NCBI RefSeq assembly: GCF_900010725.2
Contig: NZ_LR734861.1
Location: forward strand, 50,270 to 84,944
Source: Planktothrix serta PCC 8927
GTDB taxonomy: Bacteria > Cyanobacteriota > Cyanobacteriia > Cyanobacteriales > Microcoleaceae
Direction: 5' to 3'
Length of the DNA stretch: 34,675 bases
This document shows positions 1 through 8,449 of the stretch, piece after piece. The notes under the pieces were generated by a model. It saw only the letters and a list, made by a program, of their open reading frames with translations. It was not told where the DNA came from and did no database searches. How positions within the stretch are numbered: position 1 is the first letter of the stretch; every line of letters begins with the position of its first letter. A program made the translations under genes and the position numbers.

Positions 1-351
1 GAGAAATCGAGGTTGACGATAGCGAGTTTTACGGTTTCTTCGGGAACGACGTAATGAACGTCGAGATTCCAAAGACATTTTAATCGTTTGACCCCGATGG
101 GTTAATTCTGCACCCCAAATTACTTTGTTTCCTTGAACTAATGCAATTCCAGTGGTTTTTGAACCCGGATCAATTTTGAGGGTTATTTGTTGTATTTCTG
201 GTTCGGGTTTTGACTCCTTTAAGATAATAGTAAACGGATAACGACGATAAACAGCAGCTTGACCTTGATTCAATAACAATCGAGCTTGAGCAGGATGTAT
301 TGGGCTTTGAGGTTGTTTATTCGGAGCAATTACAAAGACGTAATTGGACAT
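1..351 (-). CDS. iscB: IscB-type RRXRR/HNH RNA-guided nuclease, N-terminal part (cut by window edge)
   Basis: The first 117 residues are visible, reading from ATG at 351 towards position 1 with no stop; the rest lies outside the window. The start carries the PLMP-like region typical of IscB (NPxHPAxARxLLxxGxAAV-like, residues 11-34). It is followed by the RuvC-I strand DPGSKTTGIA with its catalytic Asp at residue 61, and an Arg-rich bridge helix at 97-112 that contains the RRXRR signature (RRSRR, 101-105). IscB proteins are the OMEGA-family relatives of Cas9. They have a split RuvC around an HNH domain and cut DNA under guidance of an omega RNA encoded just upstream. That RNA is present here at 361-603, ending 9 bases before the start codon. 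HNH, RuvC-II and RuvC-III cannot be checked, so whether the gene is intact is unknown. No transposase is visible nearby. Confidence 0.9.
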   Translation of the reverse strand, partial: MSNYVFVIAPNKQPQSPIHPAQARLLLNQGQAAVYRRYPFTIILKESKPEPEIQQITLKIDPGSKTTGIALVQGNKVIWGAELTHRGQTIKMSLESRRSLRRSRRNRKTRYRQPRFL

Positions 352-360
352 AAAATAACT

Positions 361-603
361 CCTATTTCTAGGGTAATGTTCGCTTCGCCAATGTTTTCTG
401 AACTTTTGGCGCTAACAACACTGTCTTACCCCTCGTAAAACTGTTTAATTGTTAACAATAGAGCCACAAACTAGCGTCGCATTCGTGGGTATTATGATCC
501 AGAAAACGTAGCCGTTAGGCTGAGGCGGGTACGAGCTATCTAAAGTTGGAGGCATGAAGCCCCGTCTCTTCAGAGCGGGGTGCTGACTGATAGTTTTACT
601 TTA
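361..603 (-). ncRNA. Omega RNA / HEARO RNA, copy 1 (iscB-linked)
   Basis: This structured RNA lies immediately upstream of iscB and is read in the same direction, as in OMEGA/HEARO loci. The scaffold is 361-587 and the putative guide is the roughly 16 bases at 588-603. Reading 5' to 3' on the minus strand, it starts GTCAGCA and forms a hairpin (ccccg 560-564 with cgggg 576-580). It then has conserved blocks (CTACGTTTT, ATGCG, GCTAGT, GGCTCT) and a long-range stem of 449-456 with 411-418. It ends with TTGGCGAAGC and TTACCCTAGAAAT. The same blocks occur at 1989-2242 and 8217-8449 with compensating changes in the stems. The exact 5' end and guide length are inferred. Confidence 0.82.
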
Positions 604-650
604 TGCCATTGCCGGGGGAATTGGGCTTAAATTTTACATTTTTGTTAGAG

Positions 651-1901
651 TTAGACTCGTCCTCGTAACATTTGACTCATCTCGTTAGGGAACGGAGAGA
701 CCTCTAAACAAATTTCTTCGGTAATCCGTCCTTCCTGATAGAGATTGTAAAGGGATTTGTTCATTGTTGTCATCCCTTCATAGGTATCTTTGAGCATAAT
801 TTGATTAATTTCTTCAAACTTGTCTTTAACGATGTATTCCTTAATTACATCGGTATTGATCAAAACATCGTGAAAAGCCGCCCGTTTACCATCGGTAGTT
901 TTACACAACAATTGAGCAATAATCGCCACTAGAGATTCGGAAATAGATACTTTAATCGAAGGTTGTTCCTCGGCGGTAAACATATCTAAAATCCGAGTTA
1001 ACGTTTTCACCGCACTATTGGTGTGTAACGTTCCAGAGACTAAGTGACCCGTTTGTGCTGCTTTTAAAGCAATTTGCATCGTTTCCTTGTCCCGAATTTC
1101 CCCTACCAGTAAAACATCGGGGTCTTGACGCAACGCTCCTTTAAGCGCATTAAAAAACTTTAAGGTATGGCGTCCGACTTCTCGGTGTTTAATCAGGGAT
1201 TTTTTACTTTCATGAACAAATTCTACCGGGTCTTCAATGGTAATAATATTGTAGGCATAGTTGCGGTTCATGTAGTCAATCATCGCCGCCAGGGTGGTAG
1301 ACTTACCCGAACCCGTTGGCCCTGTAACTAGAATTAACCCTTTGTGATATTGACAGATTTTTTTAAACACCTCTGGTAACTTCAACTGTTCCAAAGTCAA
1401 AATCGTGGAACCAATTAACCGCAATACCAGTGAAGGGCCATTGAGGGCATCAAAGATACTAATCCGAATTCGCACAAAGCCCAAATCTGCCGCGCCGTCA
1501 AAGTCGAGATTTTCTTGAAATTGGTGGATTTCCTCATCGGTTAACACCTCCATCAACCAACTCATAAACGTATTTAAGTCGGTGTTCGGCCACTCTAAAG
1601 GGACAATATCCCCCCGTTTACGAAAGCGTGGGGGTTCATTAACGCCTAAGTGAACGTCCGAAGCCCCCTCATCGTTGGCTCGTTTGACAATTTCATGTAA
1701 CGTCGGATTACCAGGGCTAGGGCCTTTGTTTCTGGGTGTCGCCATCACCGTTACTTTAGTCGCCGCAGCTTGAGCCGATGCAGCAACAGCACCACTGACA
1801 ACAGTAGCCCCAGGTGGGGGAGGTGCTTTCGGTGCAGGTGGACGTGGCGGAACCCCAGGCACTGGTGGACGAGGAACAGGTGGACGCTCTGATTGTGTCA
1901 T
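651..1901 (-). CDS. pilT: PilT-family twitching-motility ATPase (PilT2-like)
   Basis: This is a hexameric type IV pilus ATPase that powers pilus retraction, or modulates it, at the inner membrane. The core is complete: Walker A GPTGSGKST at residues 194-202, Asp box TIEDPVEF at 221-228, Walker B DVLLVGEIRD at 262-271, His box GHLVSGTLHT at 285-294. Two things separate it from the canonical retraction ATPase. It has a Pro-rich N-terminal extension of about 60 residues, and its C-terminal region lacks the usual AIRNLIRE motif (the comparable stretch reads INQIMLKD). It also does not neighbour pilB or pilC. This fits the second cyanobacterial PilT (PilT2, linked to phototaxis in Synechocystis) better than PilT1; the paralogue assignment is inference. 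An omega-RNA copy lies upstream (1989-2258) and another downstream (361-603), both in the gene's own orientation. Confidence 0.9.
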   Translation of the reverse strand: MTQSERPPVPRPPVPGVPPRPPAPKAPPPPGATVVSGAVAASAQAAATKVTVMATPRNKGPSPGNPTLHEIVKRANDEGASDVHLGVNEPPRFRKRGDIVPLEWPNTDLNTFMSWLMEVLTDEEIHQFQENLDFDGAADLGFVRIRISIFDALNGPSLVLRLIGSTILTLEQLKLPEVFKKICQYHKGLILVTGPTGSGKSTTLAAMIDYMNRNYAYNIITIEDPVEFVHESKKSLIKHREVGRHTLKFFNALKGALRQDPDVLLVGEIRDKETMQIALKAAQTGHLVSGTLHTNSAVKTLTRILDMFTAEEQPSIKVSISESLVAIIAQLLCKTTDGKRAAFHDVLINTDVIKEYIVKDKFEEINQIMLKDTYEGMTTMNKSLYNLYQEGRITEEICLEVSPFPNEMSQMLRGRV

Positions 1902-1988
1902 CGGAAAAATGGGTAGAAACCCCTAACTTCTAGTTAGGCTTTACATTTCCCCTTCCGGGGAGGAGGGTATGGTTGCCCTCCTAACACA
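1902..1988 (-). promoter_or_regulatory. Hairpin-rich leader between omega RNA copy 2 and pilT
   Basis: This 87-base spacer holds three short inverted repeats: 1922-1927 with 1933-1938 (CCTAAC/GTTAGG), cccc/gggg around 1950-1960, and AGGAGGG 1961-1967 with CCCTCCT 1976-1982. They could end the omega RNA or form the pilT 5' leader. No strong ribosome binding site is seen directly before the pilT start. Role unproven. Confidence 0.35.
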
Positions 1989-2258
1989 CCTATTTCTAGG
2001 GTAAAGTTAGCTTCGCCAAGGTTTTAAGAGCTTGCTAGGTTAGTGGCACTTCCTTAACCCGATAAAGATGTTTAACCACTAACGACAGAGCCTGGGACTA
2101 GCTACGCATCCACAGGGTGTCATGACTCAAAAAACGTAGTCAATTAAGACTTAGGCTGGTCAACTAATGCTGAAGGTGAGGCATTACTTCGCGTAGCCTG
2201 CGCTCCGCCCATAGCCCCTTTACTTCAGTACGGGTTGCTGACATCGCGTGACCTTCAG
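1989..2258 (-). ncRNA. Omega RNA / HEARO RNA, copy 2 (standalone, upstream of pilT)
   Basis: This is a second scaffold (1989-2242) with all the conserved blocks of copy 1. Its 5' hairpin is made of different bases (2216-2223 with 2228-2234), and its long-range stem 2076-2083/2039-2046 (gttagtgg with ccactaac on the top strand) replaces the copy 1 pairs. The putative guide (about 2243-2258) is unrelated to the guides of copies 1 and 3. It carries a GC-rich insert at 2188-2210, a sequence of the kind repeated in cyanobacterial intergenic DNA. No iscB follows; instead pilT starts 87 bases downstream in the same orientation. It is likely a trans-acting or relic omega RNA. Confidence 0.78.
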
Positions 2259-2340
2259 TAGAAAAAATCAATTCGGGCTGAAATATCGAATACTCTCAGT
2301 CTACCGCTTTGGGAAGCCTACAACAAGTTAGCTGTTGATG

Positions 2341-2443
2341 GTTGACTGTTGACTGTTGACTGTTGACTGTTGACTGTTGACTAATTACTGATTACTGATT
2401 ACTATTTATTCCCTGTTCCCTGTTCCCTGTTCCCTGTTCCCTC
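2341..2443. repeat. Heptanucleotide tandem repeats (STRR type)
   Basis: There are six copies of GTTGACT (2341-2382), then degenerate ATTACTG units (about 2384-2404), then five copies of TTCCCTG-like units (2409-2443). This matches the short tandemly repeated repetitive sequences typical of filamentous cyanobacteria. It ends seven bases before the amidase start and leaves no clear ribosome binding site. The rest of the gap (2259-2340) shows nothing recognisable. Confidence 0.85.
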
Positions 2444-2449
2444 ATTAAT

Positions 2450-3859
2450 ATGAATTCAGTGGATTTAGCCTTTACATCTGCTTTAGAACAAGCACGATTA
2501 ATTCGCACAAAAGTTTTATCTCCTTTAGAATTAATTGATTTTTATTTAGATCGAATTCAACGCTTAAATCCGCAGTTGGGTTGTTATTTTACCGTCATTG
2601 CAGAAACTGCTATAGAACTCGCCCAAACCCAAACGGAACAACTCACCCAAGCTTCTGATATTAACGAATTACCGCCCTTTTTTGGGGTTCCTATTTCAAT
2701 CAAAGATTTAAACCCCGTTGCGGGAGTAGCCTGTACTTATGGTTCACGGGCATTACTCGATAAAATAGCAACTTATGATGATGGAGTTGTTAGTCGCATT
2801 CGTCAAGCGGGATTTAATATATTAGGCAAAACCGCCACTTCAGAAGTCGGCTCATTACCCTACACCGAACCCGATGGCTTTCCTCCCGCTCGTAACCCTT
2901 GGAATTTAGATTATACCCCCGGTGGTTCCAGTGGAGGCGCAGCCGCAGCCGTAGCCGCCGGATTATCCCCCGTTGCTCATGGGTCGGATGGCGGGGGTTC
3001 AGTTCGTGGCCCTGCCTTTTGTTGTGGTTTAGTCGGAATTAAACCTACGCGGGGGCGAGTGTCCCATGCTCCAGTCGGAGACTTTCAAAGTGGGATTTCT
3101 AGCGATGGCCCCCTAGCCCGTACCGTTGCCGATGCTGCGGCATTATTAGATGTAATGTCAGGATATATTTTAGGTGATCCCTATTGGTTGCCTGATCCGA
3201 ATCCTTCCTTTTTAGCTGCGACAAAACAGCCTCCCAAGTCTTTAAAAATTGCAGTAGCAACGTCTATTTTACCCGTTGGTCAAGCCTCCCCAGACTGTGA
3301 ACAAGCGGTTAAAAATACCGTTAAGCTTCTGGAACAATTAGGTCATCAAATAGAAGTTATTAACCCCGATTTTACTGATATTATTGAACCGTTTACTTTG
3401 GTTTGGAAATCGGGAGTCGCAGCAGCCGGAATTCCTTCAGAGTATTTAGGTTCGGTGAATCAATGGTTAATGGAAACCCAAATAACAGCCGGACAATATT
3501 TGCAAGCGGTGTCTAAAATGCAGGTGGCAGGTCGTCAAATTGTCGCTTCATTAAGTCCCTTTGATGTTATTGTTTTACCCACCTATATGCACCCAGCAAT
3601 TTCTGTGGGAGAATATGCTCAACTTTCGCCAGAAGAAACATTACAGCGTATTATTGAATGGATCGCTCCCTGTCCCGCTTTTAATGTTAGTGGTCAACCG
3701 GCGATCGCTATTCCCACAGGTTTCACGTCTGAAGGTTTACCCGTTGGGGTGCAATTAGTGGGAAAACCCGCAACGGAAGCCACTTTAATCGCCTTAGCAG
3801 CACAACTAGAGGCGGCACAACCCTGGGAACACCATCGCCCCCCCATAGGAATGACGTAA
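2450..3859 (+). CDS. Amidase signature family enzyme
   Basis: This 469-residue enzyme of the amidase signature family hydrolyses a carboxylic amide bond; the substrate cannot be read from sequence. The Ser-cisSer-Lys triad is intact. Lys85 lies in SIKDLNPVAG, the cis-Ser is Ser160 in GGSSGG (158-163), and the nucleophile is Ser184 in SDGGGSVRGPA. The 24-residue spacing of the two serines equals that in GatA. Overall length also resembles GatA, but there is no gatB or gatC nearby and the C-terminal region is generic, so a stand-alone amidase is more likely than the tRNA amidotransferase subunit. The alpha/beta hydrolase gene follows after 44 bases on the same strand and may be co-transcribed. 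Confidence 0.88.
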   Translation: MNSVDLAFTSALEQARLIRTKVLSPLELIDFYLDRIQRLNPQLGCYFTVIAETAIELAQTQTEQLTQASDINELPPFFGVPISIKDLNPVAGVACTYGSRALLDKIATYDDGVVSRIRQAGFNILGKTATSEVGSLPYTEPDGFPPARNPWNLDYTPGGSSGGAAAAVAAGLSPVAHGSDGGGSVRGPAFCCGLVGIKPTRGRVSHAPVGDFQSGISSDGPLARTVADAAALLDVMSGYILGDPYWLPDPNPSFLAATKQPPKSLKIAVATSILPVGQASPDCEQAVKNTVKLLEQLGHQIEVINPDFTDIIEPFTLVWKSGVAAAGIPSEYLGSVNQWLMETQITAGQYLQAVSKMQVAGRQIVASLSPFDVIVLPTYMHPAISVGEYAQLSPEETLQRIIEWIAPCPAFNVSGQPAIAIPTGFTSEGLPVGVQLVGKPATEATLIALAAQLEAAQPWEHHRPPIGMT

Positions 3860-3903
3860 TTCGATGTTAAACTTTTGAGATTGTTTAACCCAGACATTTG
3901 ATT

Positions 3904-5580
3904 ATGCCTGAAATTCCGGGATCTGGTTTTTCTATTCTTTCTCAACTCCAGGGGAAAAAATTGTTCTTTCCCTTGAGTTTTTTAACGTCTACAATTGTTA
4001 GCAGTTTTCTGCTGTTTCCTCTTTCAGTGCGTGCAGCAGAATCTGTTGTGATCAGACAAGGATTTATTTATGCTACGGTTTCGGTAAAAGACTTAAAAGA
4101 ATTTGCAGAAACCGGAAAAGTTCCTTTAGGATTATTGGGTTATTTTAGTTTTTTAACTCCCGAACAAAAGCAACAGGCTTTAGGAGCTTTAAACATTAAA
4201 ATTAAAATCCAAGATGAAACGGTAGATGCCATTGTTAATAGTCAAGTCGGAACTCGACTTTTAACTGATATTGATACCATTATTTCTTCTGAACAATCCC
4301 AAGGAGGGACTGCAATTAAAGAAGCGATTTTGTTGTCTGGTAAATCTCCCCAAGGGTTATCGGTTATTAATTTTTTAGAAAACTATCCCCTATCTAAAAT
4401 TGAGATTAATGTTCCTAAAGCCTTTCAGGTTTTAAAACGATTAAATCAAGGATTTTGGCAAACTCAAAGATTACTATTAGAAGTTTTACCCAAATTTCCC
4501 ACCGGAGACTTTCAACCTCCACCAATTACCTTTGATCCAACTCAAGCAGGGCCAGGAAAAGTTGAAATTACCCAAATAGAATTGCTGGATCAACAACGAA
4601 ATCGTAATATTCCTGTTTATATTTATTCATCCTCCGCAGCCACACCCGATAAACCCCTAATTCTTTATTCTCACGGTCGGGGTTCAGATTATCAAGAATT
4701 ACGCTATTTAATGGAACATTTAGCCTCCTATGGCTATACTGTTATTGTTCCTGAACATCCTGGGAGTAACGCCACTTATGTAGATAAGAATTTGTTTTTA
4801 TCTCCCACAGAAATTATTGAACGCCCCCAAGATTTGATTTTTACGTTGGATGAATTAGAAAAATTGAATACCAATGATCCGAGATTTAAAGGTAAATTTA
4901 ATACAAATAATACTTTAGTTTTTGGCTATTCTTATGGAGGAGCAACGGCTTTAGCTTTAGCGGGAGGAGAGTTTCAAATTGATGAACTCAGGAAAAATTG
5001 TGATCAAAGCTTTATTACTTTTAGTTTAGGAAAAGCTACCCAATGTTTAGCCGCAGAACTTCCGAAAGATCGCTATCACTTTAGTGATCCTCGAATTAAA
5101 CGGGCGATATCCTTTGCTCCGACCGCTTCTGTTTTATTTGGAAAAACTGGATTAAATAAAGTTCAGGTTCCCACATTGATTTTAACACAATCTTCCGATA
5201 AAGTCACTCCGGCTTTACCTGAACAAATCGCCATTTTTCCTCAAATTAAAACCGAGAAATTATTATTAGGGGTTTTAGGAGCGACCCATTTAAGTGTTCG
5301 AGATCCTGGAACAATTGGGGATCAAAGTTGGATTCCCATTACTCCGATTTCTGGCGGTGAAGTAATTGCTGAGGCTTCAAAAGATGTCCGTAATTATGCT
5401 AAAATAATTGCCTTAGCAACCGCAGCACAGTTAACTCCAGAAGCAGAAAAATATCAGGTATTCCTGACACCCGAATATTATCGCTCTATTTCAACTCAAG
5501 CTTTTCCCGCGCGTTTAATTACGGATATTCCTCCAGAAACTCAAGTTTTTATTGAAGAGTTATTAGAAACTCAATATTAA
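3904..5580 (+). CDS. Exported DUF1400-type alpha/beta hydrolase
   Basis: The ATG at 3904 is preferred over the in-frame TTG at 3898, giving 558 residues. An N-terminal hydrophobic stretch (about 18-42) ending SVRAAES looks like a signal peptide. Residues 45-200 match the cyanobacterial DUF1400 N-terminal region, with alternating sequences that start AESVVIRQGF. The alpha/beta hydrolase fold follows: oxyanion region YSHGRGSD near 256, nucleophile elbow GYSYGG with Ser343, probable Asp in QSSDKVTP, and probable His in GATHLS. The family is common in cyanobacteria and contains PAF-acetylhydrolase-like enzymes. The substrate is unknown; a lipase or esterase acting in the periplasm is a reasonable guess. 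It follows the amidase closely. Confidence 0.85.
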   Translation: MPEIPGSGFSILSQLQGKKLFFPLSFLTSTIVSSFLLFPLSVRAAESVVIRQGFIYATVSVKDLKEFAETGKVPLGLLGYFSFLTPEQKQQALGALNIKIKIQDETVDAIVNSQVGTRLLTDIDTIISSEQSQGGTAIKEAILLSGKSPQGLSVINFLENYPLSKIEINVPKAFQVLKRLNQGFWQTQRLLLEVLPKFPTGDFQPPPITFDPTQAGPGKVEITQIELLDQQRNRNIPVYIYSSSAATPDKPLILYSHGRGSDYQELRYLMEHLASYGYTVIVPEHPGSNATYVDKNLFLSPTEIIERPQDLIFTLDELEKLNTNDPRFKGKFNTNNTLVFGYSYGGATALALAGGEFQIDELRKNCDQSFITFSLGKATQCLAAELPKDRYHFSDPRIKRAISFAPTASVLFGKTGLNKVQVPTLILTQSSDKVTPALPEQIAIFPQIKTEKLLLGVLGATHLSVRDPGTIGDQSWIPITPISGGEVIAEASKDVRNYAKIIALATAAQLTPEAEKYQVFLTPEYYRSISTQAFPARLITDIPPETQVFIEELLETQY

Positions 5581-5668
5581 TATCTAGCAGTCCTAAATAG
5601 GTTGTAATATTTTATCGTAGGGTTTGGTTTCCAAACCCAGGCGCAAAGAGGGTTTGGAGGGACACATT

Positions 5669-5826
5669 GGTGTCAACTTAAGTCATAATGCCCTGAAATA
5701 AATTTCGGGCTAAGAAGCGATCGGCATCTAAAGATGACTCAAGACTTGTCTTTCTTAACCCGTTTTAACGGGTTTAAGCTTTTAGCCTGAAATTTATTTC
5801 AAGGCTTTTGGCGTTAAGTTGACACC
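5669..5826. repeat. MITE-like nested palindrome
   Basis: Terminal inverted arms GGTGTCAACTTAA (5669-5681) and TTAAGTTGACACC (5814-5826) match perfectly. Inside are two small hairpins of the same design, 5690-5710 and about 5784-5806 (GCC..TGAAAT.. mirrored by ..ATTTC..GGC), and a central AACCCGTT/AACGGGTT palindrome near 5758-5774. It could be a non-autonomous mobile element or a strong transcript end after the hydrolase gene. No coding sequence lies within it. Confidence 0.7.
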
Positions 5827-6160
5827 GATGGGAGGGACATCACCCCTACAGGTTTTGATCACAAATCCTTTAGGATTGCTATAGTATACTTTCAGGGGTA
5901 AACTCTAGTCATTGAGGATATTGACATTGCAACTGCTCATTCCTTTTGAATTGCAGTGTTCTCCCTCTCAAACCCTCTTAATGTACAAACTGCTCAAATC
6001 CGATGATAGCAGTTGTATAAATACAGTGATTGACTGATACTAATCCAGCGAGCGTGAACCGTAAAATCTGTTTCTTTCAGTTAAGCTGTTCCCTATTCCC
6101 TATTCCCTGTTCCCTGCTATACAATAAATTCCCATAAATATGGTTATCTAAAAATTGCTT
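5827..6160. other. Intergenic stretch without recognisable gene
   Basis: No convincing reading frame or RNA is seen. A TATAAA-like box occurs near 6015. TTCCCTA/TTCCCTG tandem units fill about 6089-6116. The piece from about 6035 to 6120 (actgat.ctaa, then an aaccgta-like block, then the TTCCCTG units and ctatac) resembles 10875-10936, so it is a repeated intergenic module. Confidence 0.5.
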
Positions 6161-6385
6161 ATGACTCCTAAAAAAATTCTAGGCTGGGGCGCTGTTGCTT
6201 TAGTTGTTGTATTTATTTCCTCTGGCGATACGTTTAAATTTTTGCCCAAACCCGCCAGAGAAGCGAGTAAAACCAGTCGTGAGTTTGTTGTGAGTTTATG
6301 GCCGAAATGGTTACGGCCTAAAGACACCAATGAAAAACGAGAGAAAGAACTAGAAAAAATTGAAAAAGGTCAGGGAGCGAAATAG
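6161..6385 (+). CDS. Small membrane-anchored protein of unknown function
   Basis: The 74-residue product starts at ATG 6161; the TTG six bases earlier is less likely. Residues 6-22 (WGAVALVVVFISSG core) form one probable membrane helix. A basic, then strongly charged tail (NEKREKELEKIEKGQGAK) is probably a short coiled coil in the cytoplasm or lumen. There is no recognised domain. It is single and convergent with ilvC. Coding is supported by the helix/charged-tail layout and a clean stop; conservation could not be checked. Confidence 0.55.
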   Translation: MTPKKILGWGAVALVVVFISSGDTFKFLPKPAREASKTSREFVVSLWPKWLRPKDTNEKREKELEKIEKGQGAK

Positions 6386-6405
6386 GGTGTCAGGTGTCGG
6401 TTGTT

Positions 6406-6434
6406 GGTTGGCTGTTAACCGTTAACAGTCAACC
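6406..6434. terminator. Bidirectional terminator-like hairpin between convergent genes
   Basis: Arms 6406-6419 and 6421-6434 pair over 14 positions (one G-T wobble) around GTTAAC.GTTAAC. The hairpin is built from the same GTTGACT/AGTCAAC heptamers seen elsewhere and lies between the ends of the small plus-strand gene and ilvC. Confidence 0.5.
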
Positions 6435-6454
6435 GTCAACCGTCAACACATCCT

Positions 6455-7501
<1,047 letters not shown>

Positions 7502-7509
7502 TCATGCTC

Positions 7510-7518
7510 TGGTATGAT
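7510..7518 (+). promoter_or_regulatory. Possible extended -10 promoter for ridA
   Basis: TGGTATGAT fits the extended -10 form TGnTATnnT. A start about 7 bases downstream would leave a short leader before the ridA ATG at 7549. There is no well-spaced -35 box. Confidence 0.35.
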
Positions 7519-7548
7519 GTTACGGTTCATCGCACCGAGTCAGAAATT

Positions 7549-7938
7549 ATGCTGGAGTATATTACCCTCCCGAATCAAGTTTTACCTCCTGTAGCCCCCT
7601 ATTCCCATGCGGTCAGGGCCGGAGATTTTTTGTTTGTGACTGGACAACTCGCTGAAAATCCTGAAACTGGGGAAGTGATTAAGGGAGCGATTGAACAACA
7701 AACTCAGCAAGTGATGGAAAACTTAAAATTAGTCCTAAATCATGCAAAAACCAGTTTTAATCGAGTTGTCATGGCTCGAATTTTTGTAACGGATTTTCGA
7801 TACTATGAAACGGTCAATACCATCTATGCTTCTTATTTTCAAGCGGAACATTTACCCTGTCGAACCACCGTTGGCGTGATGGGACTGGCGGGTTTGGGAG
7901 ATGTTGAGATTGATTTAATTGTGTATTGTGGAGACTGA
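7549..7938 (+). CDS. ridA: RidA (YjgF/UK114) enamine/imine deaminase
   Basis: RidA hydrolyses reactive 2-aminoacrylate and related imines that leak from PLP enzymes such as threonine dehydratase. That protects branched-chain amino-acid synthesis, so the divergent ilvC neighbour fits. The frame is open far upstream into ilvC, but ATG 7549 gives a 129-residue protein that starts like the family, with the conserved VAPYSHAV at 15-22. Arg105 (PCRTTVGV), needed for substrate binding in active RidA proteins, is present, followed by the DVEIDLI end strand. It is expected to be a cytoplasmic trimer. Confidence 0.93.
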   Translation: MLEYITLPNQVLPPVAPYSHAVRAGDFLFVTGQLAENPETGEVIKGAIEQQTQQVMENLKLVLNHAKTSFNRVVMARIFVTDFRYYETVNTIYASYFQAEHLPCRTTVGVMGLAGLGDVEIDLIVYCGD

Positions 7939-8036
7939 ACTGTTAACGACTCCACAATTGTATCAAATCATCAAATCATGTAAACATATATATAGTTAGT
8001 GTTATAGTCTGTAATGCTATCAAGGGTTACAACACT

Positions 8037-8045
8037 TGTTATAAT
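8037..8045 (+). promoter_or_regulatory. Extended -10 promoter TGTTATAAT
   Basis: This is a perfect TGnTATAAT element. No good -35 box is seen (CTATCA at 8017-8022 is weak). It would start transcription near 8051, right at the candidate small RNA that follows. Confidence 0.5.
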
Positions 8046-8050
8046 GAGTT

Positions 8051-8119
8051 TGTGGCAAGGTTGTGTGCAGTTTAAGTTAGACAAACTGTTATTAAGTCTT
8101 GTTTCAGCTTGCCTTTTTT
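8051..8119 (+). ncRNA. Candidate small RNA with intrinsic terminator
   Basis: About 69 bases lie between a perfect extended -10 and a T6 run. The arms GGCAAG (8054-8059) and CTTGCC (8108-8113) close the molecule directly before TTTTTT (8114-8119). Inside, CAGTTT (8068-8073) pairs with AAACTG (8083-8088). It does not carry the ACTCCTCACAC core of Yfr1 and I do not recognise it. There is no reading frame. It could alternatively be an attenuated leader of the omega RNA that begins about 80 bases further on. Confidence 0.42.
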
Positions 8120-8200
8120 CTTTAAGAAAGAGGATGGGATGATGAATACTAGAAGATAAGCCCTCTATCCCAGGGTAGAGAAAAGCGATCTAGGACTCAA

Positions 8201-8449
8201 TACTAGCGGTGAGGATGTCAGTAACTCATGGCTAAAGCCACTGAGCTTGTAAGAGCAATTGAAGCAAGCTGTACTGACCAGCCTAAGACTGTAAAGGTCT
8301 ACGTTTTTGGAGTCACGACACCCTAGAATGCGTAGCTAGTTCCAGGCTCTGTCACTTGTAATTAAACAGTTCTAAAGTCACTGGAACAGTGTTACAAGTC
8401 TAAAAAGCTCTTAAAACATTGGCGAAGCTAACTTTACCCCAGAAATGGG
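8201..8449 (+). ncRNA. Omega RNA / HEARO RNA, copy 3 (standalone, no iscB)
   Basis: The scaffold runs 8217-8449, on the opposite strand to copies 1 and 2. It begins GTCAGTAAC and has a 5' hairpin (ctca 8225-8228/tgag 8242-8245 and ggc 8230-8232/gcc 8237-8239). The shared blocks CTACGTTTT, ATGCG, GCTAGT, GGCTCT, TTGGCGAAGC and AGAAAT follow. The long-range stem 8355-8362 with 8393-8400 (ACTTGTAA/TTACAAGT) differs in sequence from both other copies but keeps pairing. The putative guide is about 8201-8216. No IscB-like frame follows; the next gene is an unrelated small protein. Confidence 0.78.

Noticed and set aside
361-2258. The two minus-strand repeats around pilT as ends of a composite transposon
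   Set aside because: They are direct, diverged, internally structured with covarying stems, and no transposase or target duplication is seen; omega RNA explains them better.
2341-2443. CRISPR-like array
   Set aside because: The units are 7 bases long, directly tandem, without spacers; they are STRR-type repeats.
2450-3859. GatA subunit of the tRNA amidotransferase
   Set aside because: The triad matches the whole amidase family; no GatB/GatC context and no GatA-specific feature could be recognised.
8051-8119. Yfr1 small RNA
   Set aside because: The conserved ACTCCTCACAC core of Yfr1 is absent.
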